Assembly: GCF_000787395.1 (NCBI RefSeq)
Contig: NZ_JRAA01000001.1
Coordinates: 992,001-1,056,000 of the forward strand
Direction of reading: 5' to 3'
Length of the DNA: 64,000 nucleotides
Origin: Solemya velum gill symbiont
Lineage (GTDB): Bacteria > Pseudomonadota > Gammaproteobacteria > Chromatiales > Chromatiaceae
Positions 1 through 9,547 of this stretch are shown here, in pieces (within the stretch, counting starts at the first letter, position 1; each line of letters starts with the position of its first letter). The notes below the pieces were generated by a model that was not told the DNA's origin, searched no databases, and saw only the letters and a program-made list of their open reading frames with translations. The position numbers and the translations under genes are program-made.

Positions 1-84
1 AGTTATCTCTTATCACCGTATGACCTGTCAATCGGAGCTGTAACCAGAAAACAGGTATACACTATGATAGTGTTGTCCGATTAG

Positions 85-103
85 TTAGTGACTACTCACT
101 ATA
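85..103 (-). repeat. GTGAGTA origin-region motif, copy 1
   Basis: Read on the minus strand this is TATAGTGAGTAGTCACTAA. It lies just beyond the gyrB stop codon. It closely matches two copies in the dnaA-rpmH gap (6640-6658 and 6964-6982), and all share GTGAGTA followed by a partly palindromic TnACT. A small perfect hairpin, ACACTA-N3-TAGTGT (59-73), lies beside it. The function is unknown; a protein binding site is inferred only from the recurrence. Confidence 0.4.
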
Positions 104-137
104 CGATAAACCTATGTATAGCATTGGATTATCTCTA

Positions 138-2540
<2,403 letters not shown>

Positions 2541-2655
2541 TCATTAAACTCCTGATGTGGCATAGAAGTATACCGTAAATCAGCTAGATACGCTCGCTTA
2601 TCATATGATTCAACAGGTCTCACAGGTTAACTCCTAGTCAGCCAACCAGGTGTAC

Positions 2656-3702
2656 CTAACTGGTTCCATGTTCCACGTGAAACAATAATGACTCATATTC
2701 CTCCAATTCCTTGACAGGCTGCACGCTTGTGATGACTTTTTGAGCATCAACCCGGTCAAGAAAGGAGATTAATGATTGTAAGTGTTTACTATCAAGCTCA
2801 CTCGGTATGTCATCTATCAGCAAGACGGGACGTTTTTGTGAAACAGATGAGATGTAAACAACCTGGGCAACGATCAGTGCTATTGCAACAACTTTCTGCT
2901 GACCACGCGACAGGGTGTCTTTAATGCTTCGGTTGTTATTCGTGATCTTCAGATCACATCGATGAGGGCCGACAGAAGTAAAACCGCGTTCCTGATCCAA
3001 CGAAAGCTTATTGTTCAATGCTTCTAACAATTGTAAGTGTTTACTATCCCAACCAGGGCTATAAGACAGGTTTACTTTCATCTCTCCCATTAGCTGAGAG
3101 ACGACTGACTGGAATTCCAGATTGATCTTCTCAATAAAAGAATCACGCAGAGATGTGATGGTAGCAGCACTATCGATCAGTTGCTGATCCCAATGTCGTG
3201 CTGACTCGTCTCTCATTTTCAGTGCGGCATTTCTCTGTTTAAGAATCCTGTTATAGAGTTGTATCTGTTTCCAGTAACTGTGTTCCACGTGAAACAATCC
3301 CCAATCGAGGAATCGTCTGCGTATATCTGGAACACCTTCGAGTAACTGATGACTATTTGGTGTTATAGCAAAAACAGGAAGATGTTCAGCTATTTCTGAC
3401 AATCTCGTCACGGGTTGTTGATTAAAGCGGACCACAACTTGAGAGCCACTCTTTCTCATTCCGATAACTTTGTTGTCATCGGTTCTTGCAGTAACTTCAA
3501 AAAAAGGTTGCTGGCGTCTGATCTGATGTCTTACGTCGGAGGATCTGAAGGATCGACCACGAGATAAAACATAGATTGCCTCAAGAATGCTTGTTTTACC
3601 TGCACCATTGGGACCGGTGATCTGATTAAACCCTGGTGATAATTTCAATTCTAAAGATTCAATATTTCTGAAATCTTTAATTGTCAGGGTGTCGAGAGAC
3701 AT
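2656..3702 (-). CDS. recF: DNA replication and repair protein RecF
   Basis: RecF is an SMC-like ABC ATPase that acts with RecO and RecR to load RecA at single-strand gaps. The protein has 348 residues, the usual length. It shows Walker A GPNGAGKTS near residue 30, the ABC signature LSRGQQK near 265 and Walker B VLLIDDIPSELD near 295. It lies between dnaN and gyrB in the classical order. A perfect hairpin with a T-tail on the minus strand separates it from dnaN (3722-3745), so part of its transcription may stop before it. Unusually, the coding sequence contains two 16-bp parS-type sites (2669-2684 and 3281-3296), and each encodes Phe-His-Val-Glu-His. Confidence 0.97.
   Translation of the reverse strand: MSLDTLTIKDFRNIESLELKLSPGFNQITGPNGAGKTSILEAIYVLSRGRSFRSSDVRHQIRRQQPFFEVTARTDDNKVIGMRKSGSQVVVRFNQQPVTRLSEIAEHLPVFAITPNSHQLLEGVPDIRRRFLDWGLFHVEHSYWKQIQLYNRILKQRNAALKMRDESARHWDQQLIDSAATITSLRDSFIEKINLEFQSVVSQLMGEMKVNLSYSPGWDSKHLQLLEALNNKLSLDQERGFTSVGPHRCDLKITNNNRSIKDTLSRGQQKVVAIALIVAQVVYISSVSQKRPVLLIDDIPSELDSKHLQSLISFLDRVDAQKVITSVQPVKELEEYESLLFHVEHGTS
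2669..2684. other. parS: parS-type ParB binding site 1
   Basis: The sequence TGTTCCACGTGAAACA matches the bacterial chromosomal parS consensus TGTTNCACGTGAAACA at every fixed position. It sits in the last codons of recF and encodes part of FHVEH. The ParA and ParB genes lie about 37 kb away at 40105-41799, which is the usual arrangement of origin-proximal parS sites. The match is seen directly; binding by this ParB is inferred. Confidence 0.88.
3281..3296. other. parS: parS-type ParB binding site 2
   Basis: A second exact copy of TGTTCCACGTGAAACA lies inside recF, 612 bp from the first and in the same orientation. It also encodes FHVEH in the RecF reading frame. Two identical 16-mers so close together are very unlikely by chance and fit a ParB nucleation cluster next to the origin. 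Confidence 0.88.
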
Positions 3703-3721
3703 AATCTGGGGAGCGAGAGAT

Positions 3722-3745
3722 AAAAAGGGGCAGAGCGCCCCTTTT
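3722..3745 (-). terminator. Rho-independent terminator between dnaN and recF
   Basis: On the minus strand a perfect 9-bp stem (AAAAGGGGC, 5-nt loop, GCCCCTTTT) ends in a run of T residues. It lies between the dnaN stop and the recF start. It would end or attenuate the dnaA-dnaN transcript before recF and gyrB. The stem and T-tail are seen; the strength of termination is not known. Confidence 0.75.
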
Positions 3746-3768
3746 AATAATTGCTGTTAAATTCTTTT

Positions 3769-4872
3769 CTAGAGCCGCATTGGCATGACAACATAACGAC
3801 TCTGTTCAGAACCTTCAGGTGTAACAATACAGGAACTGTTTGGATCGGTTAGCGTCATGACGACATTTTCGGTATCAATTACGCCCAGGACATCAAGCAG
3901 GTAGCCTACGTTAAAACCGATAGACATCTCCTCTTTTGAGTATTCGATAACAATCTCTTCCTCGGCCTGTTCCTGTTCCGGATTGTTGGCTGTAAGATGA
4001 ATCAGATTTTCAGAGAGTGAAAAACGAATACCACGATATTTTTCATTTGAAAGGATGGATGCTCTCTGCAGTACCTGTTTCAGCAAATCTCGTTCAATAG
4101 TCAGAACTTTGTCGCCCTGTGGAGGGATGACACGTTCGTAATCAGGAAAACGACCATCAATCAACTTGGAGGTGAAGGTTGTCGAGCCACGAATAAAACG
4201 AATATGGTTTTGGCTTAATTCGATAGTAACCGGTGTTTCACTGTCTGAGAGAAAGCGATGTAGTTCCAGAGCTGCTTTTCTTGGCAGGATGATTTTTTTC
4301 TCTTCTTCAAATCCTGTTTCAACTTCAGCATCACTGAGTGCAAGTCGGTGCCCATCTGTTGAAACAGCACGAACACGCTTGGCACTAATCTCGATTAACA
4401 TGCCATTGAGGTAGTAGCGAACATCTTGCTGGGCAATTGCAAAGCCGGTTTTATCAATCAGCTGTTTCAGTTGCCGTTCTTCAATATCAAACTTTGTGTC
4501 AGCTGTTGCTATTTCTATTGACGGATATTCAGTTGCCGAAAGCACTCCCAGGGCATAGCGTCCGCGTCCTGATCTTAGCGTAGCTCTATCCTTGTTATCT
4601 ATGCTCAGCGATATATTTGACTCTTCCGGTAACGCTTTACAAATATCGAGCAGTTTTCTTGCAGGCAGTGTGAATTCAAACTCTTCATCACACTCGCAAA
4701 GTGTAACAGTACGCATCTCGACTTCCAGATCCGTTGCTGTAAGTGCCATCTGATCCTTTTGGCATTGAATCAGAACATTCGCGAGAATGGGAAGGGTTTG
4801 ACGTCTTTCAACGACGCCATTTATTTGAAGCAGTGGCTCCAAAAGTGATTCCCTGGATATCTTGATTTTCAT
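3769..4872 (-). CDS. dnaN: DNA polymerase III beta subunit (sliding clamp)
   Basis: The beta clamp is a ring-shaped dimer that tethers polymerase III and many repair enzymes to DNA. The protein has 367 residues, the normal length, and its sequence aligns over three clamp repeats of about 120 residues each. It begins MKIKISRESLLEPL and ends with the typical YVVMPMRL tail. It follows dnaA with a 222-nt intergenic region that holds two DnaA boxes and an AT-rich inverted repeat. A hairpin terminator follows its stop codon. The start is the only sensible ATG and gives the canonical N-terminus. Confidence 0.98.
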   Translation of the reverse strand: MKIKISRESLLEPLLQINGVVERRQTLPILANVLIQCQKDQMALTATDLEVEMRTVTLCECDEEFEFTLPARKLLDICKALPEESNISLSIDNKDRATLRSGRGRYALGVLSATEYPSIEIATADTKFDIEERQLKQLIDKTGFAIAQQDVRYYLNGMLIEISAKRVRAVSTDGHRLALSDAEVETGFEEEKKIILPRKAALELHRFLSDSETPVTIELSQNHIRFIRGSTTFTSKLIDGRFPDYERVIPPQGDKVLTIERDLLKQVLQRASILSNEKYRGIRFSLSENLIHLTANNPEQEQAEEEIVIEYSKEEMSIGFNVGYLLDVLGVIDTENVVMTLTDPNSSCIVTPEGSEQSRYVVMPMRL

Positions 4873-4909
4873 TGCTCTTAATTATCCTTTAAAGAATATA
4901 TAAGAAACT

Positions 4910-4951
4910 TATTGTTATTATTAAGGGCACGAGTACCTGTTAATAACAATA
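4910..4951. repeat. AT-rich inverted repeat between dnaN and dnaA
   Basis: TATTGTTATTA (4910-4920) and TAATAACAATA (4941-4951) are perfect 11-bp inverted repeats around a 20-nt spacer. The plus-strand right side runs into T-rich sequence (TTTTTTC, TTTTTATTT). No gene on the plus strand needs a terminator here, since both flanking genes are on the minus strand. It may be part of an unwinding element or an operator near dnaN; this is inference. Confidence 0.5.
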
Positions 4952-5037
4952 GTTTTTTCTTTTTATTTCAAATACTTACAACTGTTTATCGGCTCCTCAA
5001 GATGATGTTTTACCACCTTGAAATCATGTCAATGAAT

Positions 5038-5046
5038 TGTGGATAA
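5038..5046 (-). promoter_or_regulatory. DnaA box
   Basis: TGTGGATAA is the exact complement of the consensus DnaA box TTATCCACA. It lies 49 bp beyond the dnaA stop codon and is one of a pair of opposite orientation in the dnaA-dnaN intergenic region. Confidence 0.8.
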
Positions 5047-5083
5047 TTTTCATGCACTGCTACACACAGCTTTTTTACAGAAG

Positions 5084-5092
5084 TTATCCACA
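5084..5092 (+). promoter_or_regulatory. DnaA box
   Basis: TTATCCACA is an exact consensus DnaA box, ending two bases before the dnaA stop codon. It faces the box at 5038-5046. Together they could take part in origin function or in control of dnaN transcription. Confidence 0.8.
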
Positions 5093-5094
5093 AC

Positions 5095-6461
5095 TTAATG
5101 TGAGAGGATTCTCAGGAGTGCCTGGTAATCCTCGTCAAATTTTGTATCAGCCTCACGCAACTCGGCGACCTTGCGAGTGGCATAAAGTACGGTCGTATGA
5201 TCACGACCGCCAAATCGCTCACCAATCTCCGGAAGGCTGTGATTAGTCAGTTCCTTGGCCAGGGCCATCGCTATCTGTCTTGGACGCGTGACAGTGCGTG
5301 TGCGCTTTGATGAGAGCATATCTGAAGCACGAGTCTTGAAATACTCAGCGACAGTTTTCTGAATATTCTCTATTGATACCATCTTGGCTTGTGCGGCGAT
5401 CATGTCACGCAGCGCAACCTTGGCAAAATCTACATTTAAAGATTGTCCTGTGAGATGTGCATTCGCCATAATCCTGCGTAGTGCACCTTCGAGTTCACGT
5501 ATGTTGGAGCGTGCCTGTCCGCCGACGAAAAATGCAACGTCATCGGGTAACTCAACATTAAAGAGCTTGAGAGATTTACTTTTAAGAATCGCCACCCTTG
5601 TTTCAAGATCAGCAGGCTCAATGGCAACTGCCAGACCCCAACCAAATCGCGATTTTAGACGCTCTTCTAGACCATTCACCTCTTTTGGGTACCGATCGCT
5701 GGTCAATATGATTTGTTGCTGTGATTCAAACAGGGCGTTGAAAGTATGAAAAAACTCTTCTTGTGAACGCTCTTTTCCCGCAAAAAACTAGAACATCATC
5801 GATCAGCAGCGCATTGACAGTACGGTATTTCTGTTTGAACTGGTCAATCTTGTTGTGCTGCAGGGCTCGTACCATTTCGGCAACAAAAACCTTCCGAGTG
5901 CAGGTAGACAACTTTGGCTTCCGGGTTTTTGTTGATGATGAGGTTTCCTACGGCATGCATCAGGTGTGTTTTTCCAAGTCCAACACCACCGTAAATAAAC
6001 AGGGGGTTATAGACAGTACCCGGGTTCTCTGCAATTTGTACTGATGCAGCTCTTGCAAGCTGATTCGATTTTCCCTCGACAAAGGTGTCGAATGTGAAAT
6101 TCGGATTCAGGTTGCTACTGATACCGGCTGAAGCCGGCGTGCGAATTGAGGCAGGACTGTTGTTGCCCGGTTTTGCTGTTGGTTCCGGTGACGAGCCAGC
6201 AGGCTGGTTTTGTGGAGCCTGATCAACACTTCCTATTTCAAGGCGTATTTCCGGAGCACTTTCGTCCCACACCTGGCTGGATAGTTCGGTCAAACGTGTC
6301 AGGTAGTTCTTCTGAACCCAATCGAGTACGAAGGCATTAGGCGCGAGCAGGCGCACGAGACCATCCTCTTCGACACTCTGAAGTGGACGTATCCATGTAT
6401 TGTATTGCTGTACCGGTATTTCAGTTTCCAGCGTATGAAGACAGCGTTGCCAGTTACTCAC
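5095..6461 (-). CDS. dnaA: Chromosomal replication initiator DnaA, split by two 1-bp frameshifts
   Basis: DnaA is the AAA+ initiator that binds DnaA boxes and melts the origin. Three consecutive frames together give a full protein. Domain I begins [12 protein letters not shown] from a GTG at 6461. The AAA+ Walker [10 protein letters not shown] follows, then LLIDDV (Walker B), LTSDRYPKE, and the C-terminal DNA-binding GGRDHTTVL. The frame shifts in the A-run 5885-5889, just after YLHSE, and again at about 5790, just after LLIDDV. Each fits one extra base. Removing two bases gives 1365 nt, or 454 residues plus stop, a normal length. Because dnaA is essential, sequencing or assembly error is more likely than a true pseudogene, but the sequence as given does not encode intact DnaA. 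Confidence 0.93.
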
Positions 6462-6559
6462 CCTTGGTTCCGATTATTTATCATGGTTATCGCTATTGCG
6501 TTTATGCATCACAGAAAGTGCGATGTCGGATTTTCTAAGTTTAACCCTCTTTATCAAAG

Positions 6560-6568
6560 TTATCCACA
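6560..6568 (+). promoter_or_regulatory. DnaA box
   Basis: TTATCCACA is an exact consensus DnaA box about 100 bp upstream of the dnaA start, next to the most AT-rich part of the gap. It could serve the origin and dnaA autoregulation. Confidence 0.8.
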
Positions 6569-6639
6569 GGCACATGGATATTGTTCGTAAAATAAAACGA
6601 TGAATACTTTATATATAATTAATTCAATAATTTATGTCG

Positions 6640-6658
6640 TATGTGAGTAGTTACTTTA
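6640..6658 (+). repeat. GTGAGTA origin-region motif, copy 2
   Basis: TATGTGAGTAGTTACTTTA shares GTGAGTA-N-T-N-AC with the copies at 85-103 (minus strand) and 6964-6982. It borders the AT-rich segment. The dnaA start itself reads GTGAGTAACT on the minus strand, which may be coincidence. Confidence 0.4.
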
Positions 6659-6828
6659 CTTATGGTCACAGTATTTAGAATCGAAATAATCATCCATGAG
6701 ACCCAAGATAGCTAGGTAATACCTGATCTTCTGTCATGGTTCAGCTCTATGGTATTACAAGCAGCTATGAGTTCATTCATAATGTATTGAAAAAACCATG
6801 ATATCGTGTGTTTGATATGCCTTATAAC

Positions 6829-6844
6829 GTAAGTGAATACTTAC
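6829..6844. repeat. 16-bp palindrome in the origin region
   Basis: GTAAGT-GAAT-ACTTAC is a perfect 6-bp inverted repeat with a 4-bp spacer. Its arms resemble the GTGAGTA/TTACT elements nearby. It looks like an operator-type site for a dimeric protein; no binding protein can be named. Confidence 0.4.
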
Positions 6845-6963
6845 ATATTGTACTGGGCATGGCGAGCATGTTTACTATTTCATGAGCAATGCAAAAGATT
6901 TTAAACTTAGCCGCTTTCACACACATCCGGTTATGAGGAATTTGTAAAATCAAGCAGCAATTT

Positions 6964-6982
6964 TATAGTGAGTAATTACTGA
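6964..6982 (+). repeat. GTGAGTA origin-region motif, copy 3
   Basis: TATAGTGAGTAATTACTGA contains the palindrome AGTAATTACT and matches copy 1 at its first twelve positions. It lies about 40 bp upstream of the rpmH promoter, so a role in rpmH control is as possible as an origin role. Confidence 0.4.
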
Positions 6983-7021
6983 CAAATGACTGTTTTTACA
7001 GCCTTTCAGATGAGATTATGA

Positions 7022-7050
7022 TTGACAACGCAGGCACCAGAGCTTATTCT
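7022..7050 (+). promoter_or_regulatory. Sigma-70 promoter of rpmH
   Basis: TTGACA (7022-7027), an exact 17-nt spacer and TATTCT (7045-7050) form a strong sigma-70 promoter. Transcription would begin near 7057 and give a short leader before the rpmH ATG at 7090. Confidence 0.8.
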
Positions 7051-7089
7051 ACGCGCCTTTTTTAGATCCTTGGCCAAAGGTATACAGAC

Positions 7090-7224
7090 ATGAAAAGAAC
7101 TTTCCAACCAAGCCGCATCAAGCGTGCACGTACGCACGGTTTCCGTGCACGTATGGCAACTAAAGGTGGCCGCAAGGTTATCAATGCACGACGCGCAAAA
7201 GGTCGTGCTCGCCTGGCGGGCTAA
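7090..7224 (+). CDS. rpmH: 50S ribosomal protein L34
   Basis: L34 is a small basic protein of the large ribosomal subunit. The 44-residue product has the universal N-terminus MKRTFQPS and the conserved RTHGFRARM and [13 protein letters not shown] blocks, ending RLAG. An AAGG ribosome site lies about 9 nt upstream. It is the first gene of the rightward rpmH-rnpA-yidC set and has a strong promoter at 7022-7050. The gene is short but complete. Confidence 0.98.
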   Translation: MKRTFQPSRIKRARTHGFRARMATKGGRKVINARRAKGRARLAG

Positions 7225-7290
7225 GGGCCCCTGATCAAGTCTGGATGAACTAGAGTCCATGACTTGGTCAGAGACTCCTTCTCATCCTAA

Positions 7291-7683
7291 TTGATAATAA
7301 AGCCATTCCGGCGTACGCAGCGTCTTCTCACTGCTGCCGATTACCAGCGGGTTTTTAAAAAGCCACTCCGTTCTGTCGACAGTAGTTTTATGGTTTTGGC
7401 ACGTAAGAACAGTGGTGGCTGTGCACGTCTCGGCTTGGCAATTGCAAAAAAGCAGCTAAAGCGAGCAGTCGATCGAAACCGTGTCAAAAGAGTCATACGA
7501 GAAAGCTTTCGACAACAAGCAGAGCTTCTGCAGGGATACGATTTTGTCGTTCTCGCCAGAAGAGATACGCAACAGCATAATAATGATAAACTCACCGCTT
7601 CTCTTGAGCGGCACTGGCGCAAATTAACGCAGCCTGCCTCCAATCAACCAGACAAGACAAATACGGATCACCAAAGATCATGA
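7291..7683 (+). CDS. rnpA: Ribonuclease P protein component
   Basis: RnpA is the protein cofactor of RNase P, which trims the 5' leader of tRNA precursors. The protein of up to 130 residues has the typical RLLTAADYQRVF start region and the RNA-binding signature NRVKRVIRESFR near residues 62-73. The start is taken as TTG at 7291, because no ATG lies before the conserved N-terminal region; the ribosome site is weak. It lies 66 nt after rpmH and overlaps yidC by 4 nt (ATGA). The small gene yidD, which usually separates rnpA from yidC, is missing. Confidence 0.95.
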   Translation: MIIKPFRRTQRLLTAADYQRVFKKPLRSVDSSFMVLARKNSGGCARLGLAIAKKQLKRAVDRNRVKRVIRESFRQQAELLQGYDFVVLARRDTQQHNNDKLTASLERHWRKLTQPASNQPDKTNTDHQRS

Positions 7684-9344
7684 TGGATTCAATGCGACCG
7701 ATACTTTTCGTTGCCCTGGCATTTATATGCCTAATGCTATATCAGGCATGGCAGGCAGACTACGGCCCCAAACCGGTAGAGACCAGCATGCCGGAAGCCG
7801 GCAGCTCCACAGTGACCGAATCACCGGTTCCGGGCGCAACGGCAACTAGCACTACCACCGCTGCTGAACCAAGCATGACAGACATTCCTGTTCCTGCCGG
7901 TCCGGCAACACAGGTAGAAGCCGGTGCATCCATCATTCGCGTTAAAACTGATGTGCTCGATATTGCAATCGATACACGCGGCGGCAGTATTGTTGATACG
8001 GCACTGCCAACCTACCCGGTATCACTCGACACCCCTGAAAAGAAAGTTCACCTGCTGACCAGGGATGAGAATCGCTACTTTGTCTCCCAGTCAGGCCTGA
8101 TGGGTACAACACCGGAAACAGCACCCGGGCATGAAGCCGTCTACACAAGTGAACAGGCACTATACGAACTGGGTGAAAAAGATGAAATCAAGGTCACCCT
8201 GAAATGGACCGGTGCTGACGGTGTCTCGGTTAACAAGGTCTTTACATTCAAGCGTGGCAGTTTCGCAATCAATGTGGAACACCAGGTGATGAATGCCGGT
8301 TCTGCTTCCTGGGCAGCACGCGATTATCAGCAGATGATACGTGCGGAGTATGAGCAAAAGCAGTCAGCTTTTATGTACACCTACATGGGTGGCGCTTATT
8401 ACACGCCGGAAGACAAGTTCAGCAAGTTTGATTACGACGATATGAGAGACAGTAATCTTTCGATCGATTCGCAGGCAGGCTGGTTTGCGATGCTGCAGCA
8501 CTACTTTGTCGGTTCCTGGGTACCGGCAACAGATCAGCAGAACCATTACTATAGTAAGGCTCTCGATCGTAACCGTTTCATGCTTGGCAGCTATGGCCCG
8601 GCTGTAACAGTACAACCCGGTACGAACCACACGTTCGAATCCAAATTCTATATCGGACCCAAGCTTCAGAAAGAACTCGAGGCATTGAACCCGAATCTTG
8701 AACTCGTGCGTGACTATGGCTGGTTGGCCGTTATCGCCAAGCCAATGTTCTGGGTACTACAAAAGATCAATGACTACGTTGGTAACTGGGGCTGGTCAAT
8801 TATCATTTTCACGATCTTGCTGAAACTGGTTTTTTACAAACTTTCTGAAACCAGTTACAAGTCGATGGCAAAGATGCGCAAGTTTACCCCGCGTATCCAG
8901 GCGCTCAAGGATCGTTACGGTGATGACAAGCAACGCTTGCAAGCGGCGATGATGGAGATCTACAAAAAAGAGAAGATCAATCCAATGGGCGGTTGCCTGC
9001 CAATGCTGGTACAGATTCCGTTCTTTATCGCTCTCTACTGGGTACTGCTTGAGTCGGTTGAACTGCGCCAGGCACCCTGGATCTTCTGGATCAAGGATCT
9101 TTCGCTGCAGGATCCTTTCTATGTTCTGCCTGCGGTCATGGGTGCGTCCATGTTCATCCAGCAGAAGCTGAATCCGGCACCGCCTGATCCAATGCAGGCG
9201 AAGATCATGCAGATGTTGCCGATCGTGTTTACCATCTTCTTCATCTTCTTCCCGGCGGGACTGGTTCTCTACTGGGTGATGAACAACATTCTGTCGATCT
9301 CGCAGCAATACGTGATTACCAAGAGCATCGAAGCAAAAGGTTAG
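7680..9344 (+). CDS. yidC: Membrane protein insertase YidC
   Basis: YidC inserts and folds inner-membrane proteins, alone or with SecYEG; ATP synthase subunit c is a classic client. The 554-residue protein has an N-terminal anchor helix (about 6-22), a large periplasmic domain up to about residue 340, and a C-terminal core of five helices. Core motifs include NPMGGCLPMLVQIPFFIALY and the last helix ending YWVMNNILSISQQ. The linker after the first helix is rich in Ser, Thr and Pro. The start ATG overlaps the rnpA stop, suggesting translational coupling. A second ATG follows at once and another is at codon 5. A terminator follows the gene. Confidence 0.97.
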   Translation: MMDSMRPILFVALAFICLMLYQAWQADYGPKPVETSMPEAGSSTVTESPVPGATATSTTTAAEPSMTDIPVPAGPATQVEAGASIIRVKTDVLDIAIDTRGGSIVDTALPTYPVSLDTPEKKVHLLTRDENRYFVSQSGLMGTTPETAPGHEAVYTSEQALYELGEKDEIKVTLKWTGADGVSVNKVFTFKRGSFAINVEHQVMNAGSASWAARDYQQMIRAEYEQKQSAFMYTYMGGAYYTPEDKFSKFDYDDMRDSNLSIDSQAGWFAMLQHYFVGSWVPATDQQNHYYSKALDRNRFMLGSYGPAVTVQPGTNHTFESKFYIGPKLQKELEALNPNLELVRDYGWLAVIAKPMFWVLQKINDYVGNWGWSIIIFTILLKLVFYKLSETSYKSMAKMRKFTPRIQALKDRYGDDKQRLQAAMMEIYKKEKINPMGGCLPMLVQIPFFIALYWVLLESVELRQAPWIFWIKDLSLQDPFYVLPAVMGASMFIQQKLNPAPPDPMQAKIMQMLPIVFTIFFIFFPAGLVLYWVMNNILSISQQYVITKSIEAKG

Positions 9345-9362
9345 GTATCACAGCGTAAGAAG

Positions 9363-9399
9363 CCGCCTACTGTATGTCATTGCAGCAGGCGGTTTTTTT
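9363..9399 (+). terminator. Rho-independent terminator after yidC
   Basis: CCGCCTACTG and CAGCAGGCGG form a stem with one mismatch, followed by seven T residues (9393-9399). It ends the rpmH-rnpA-yidC unit. Confidence 0.85.
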
Positions 9400-9547
9400 G
9401 TGCGCCTGAAAATCCGGTGGAGCCTGCTAATCCAATACTCTTGACTCAAGAACCGGACCTGGAAGATTGCATCAAGATCGCCATGGTTGATTATTTCCCC
9501 TCTATGACCCAGATTCATAGAGAGACGATCCTCAATATGGAGCAAGC

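Larger units (their letters stand above)
6462..7021. other. oriC: Candidate chromosomal origin region (dnaA-rpmH gap)
   Basis: This is the only gene-free stretch over 300 bases that is not an element scar. It lies between divergent dnaA and rpmH, the oriC position in Pseudomonas and many other gammaproteobacteria. It holds one exact DnaA box (6560-6568), a very AT-rich run (about 6590-6640, including TATATATAATTAATT), a 16-bp palindrome (6829-6844) and two copies of a GTGAGTA motif. Only one consensus DnaA box is present, fewer than expected, and two more lie on the other side of dnaA. The exact boundaries of the origin cannot be set from sequence alone. Confidence 0.7.
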
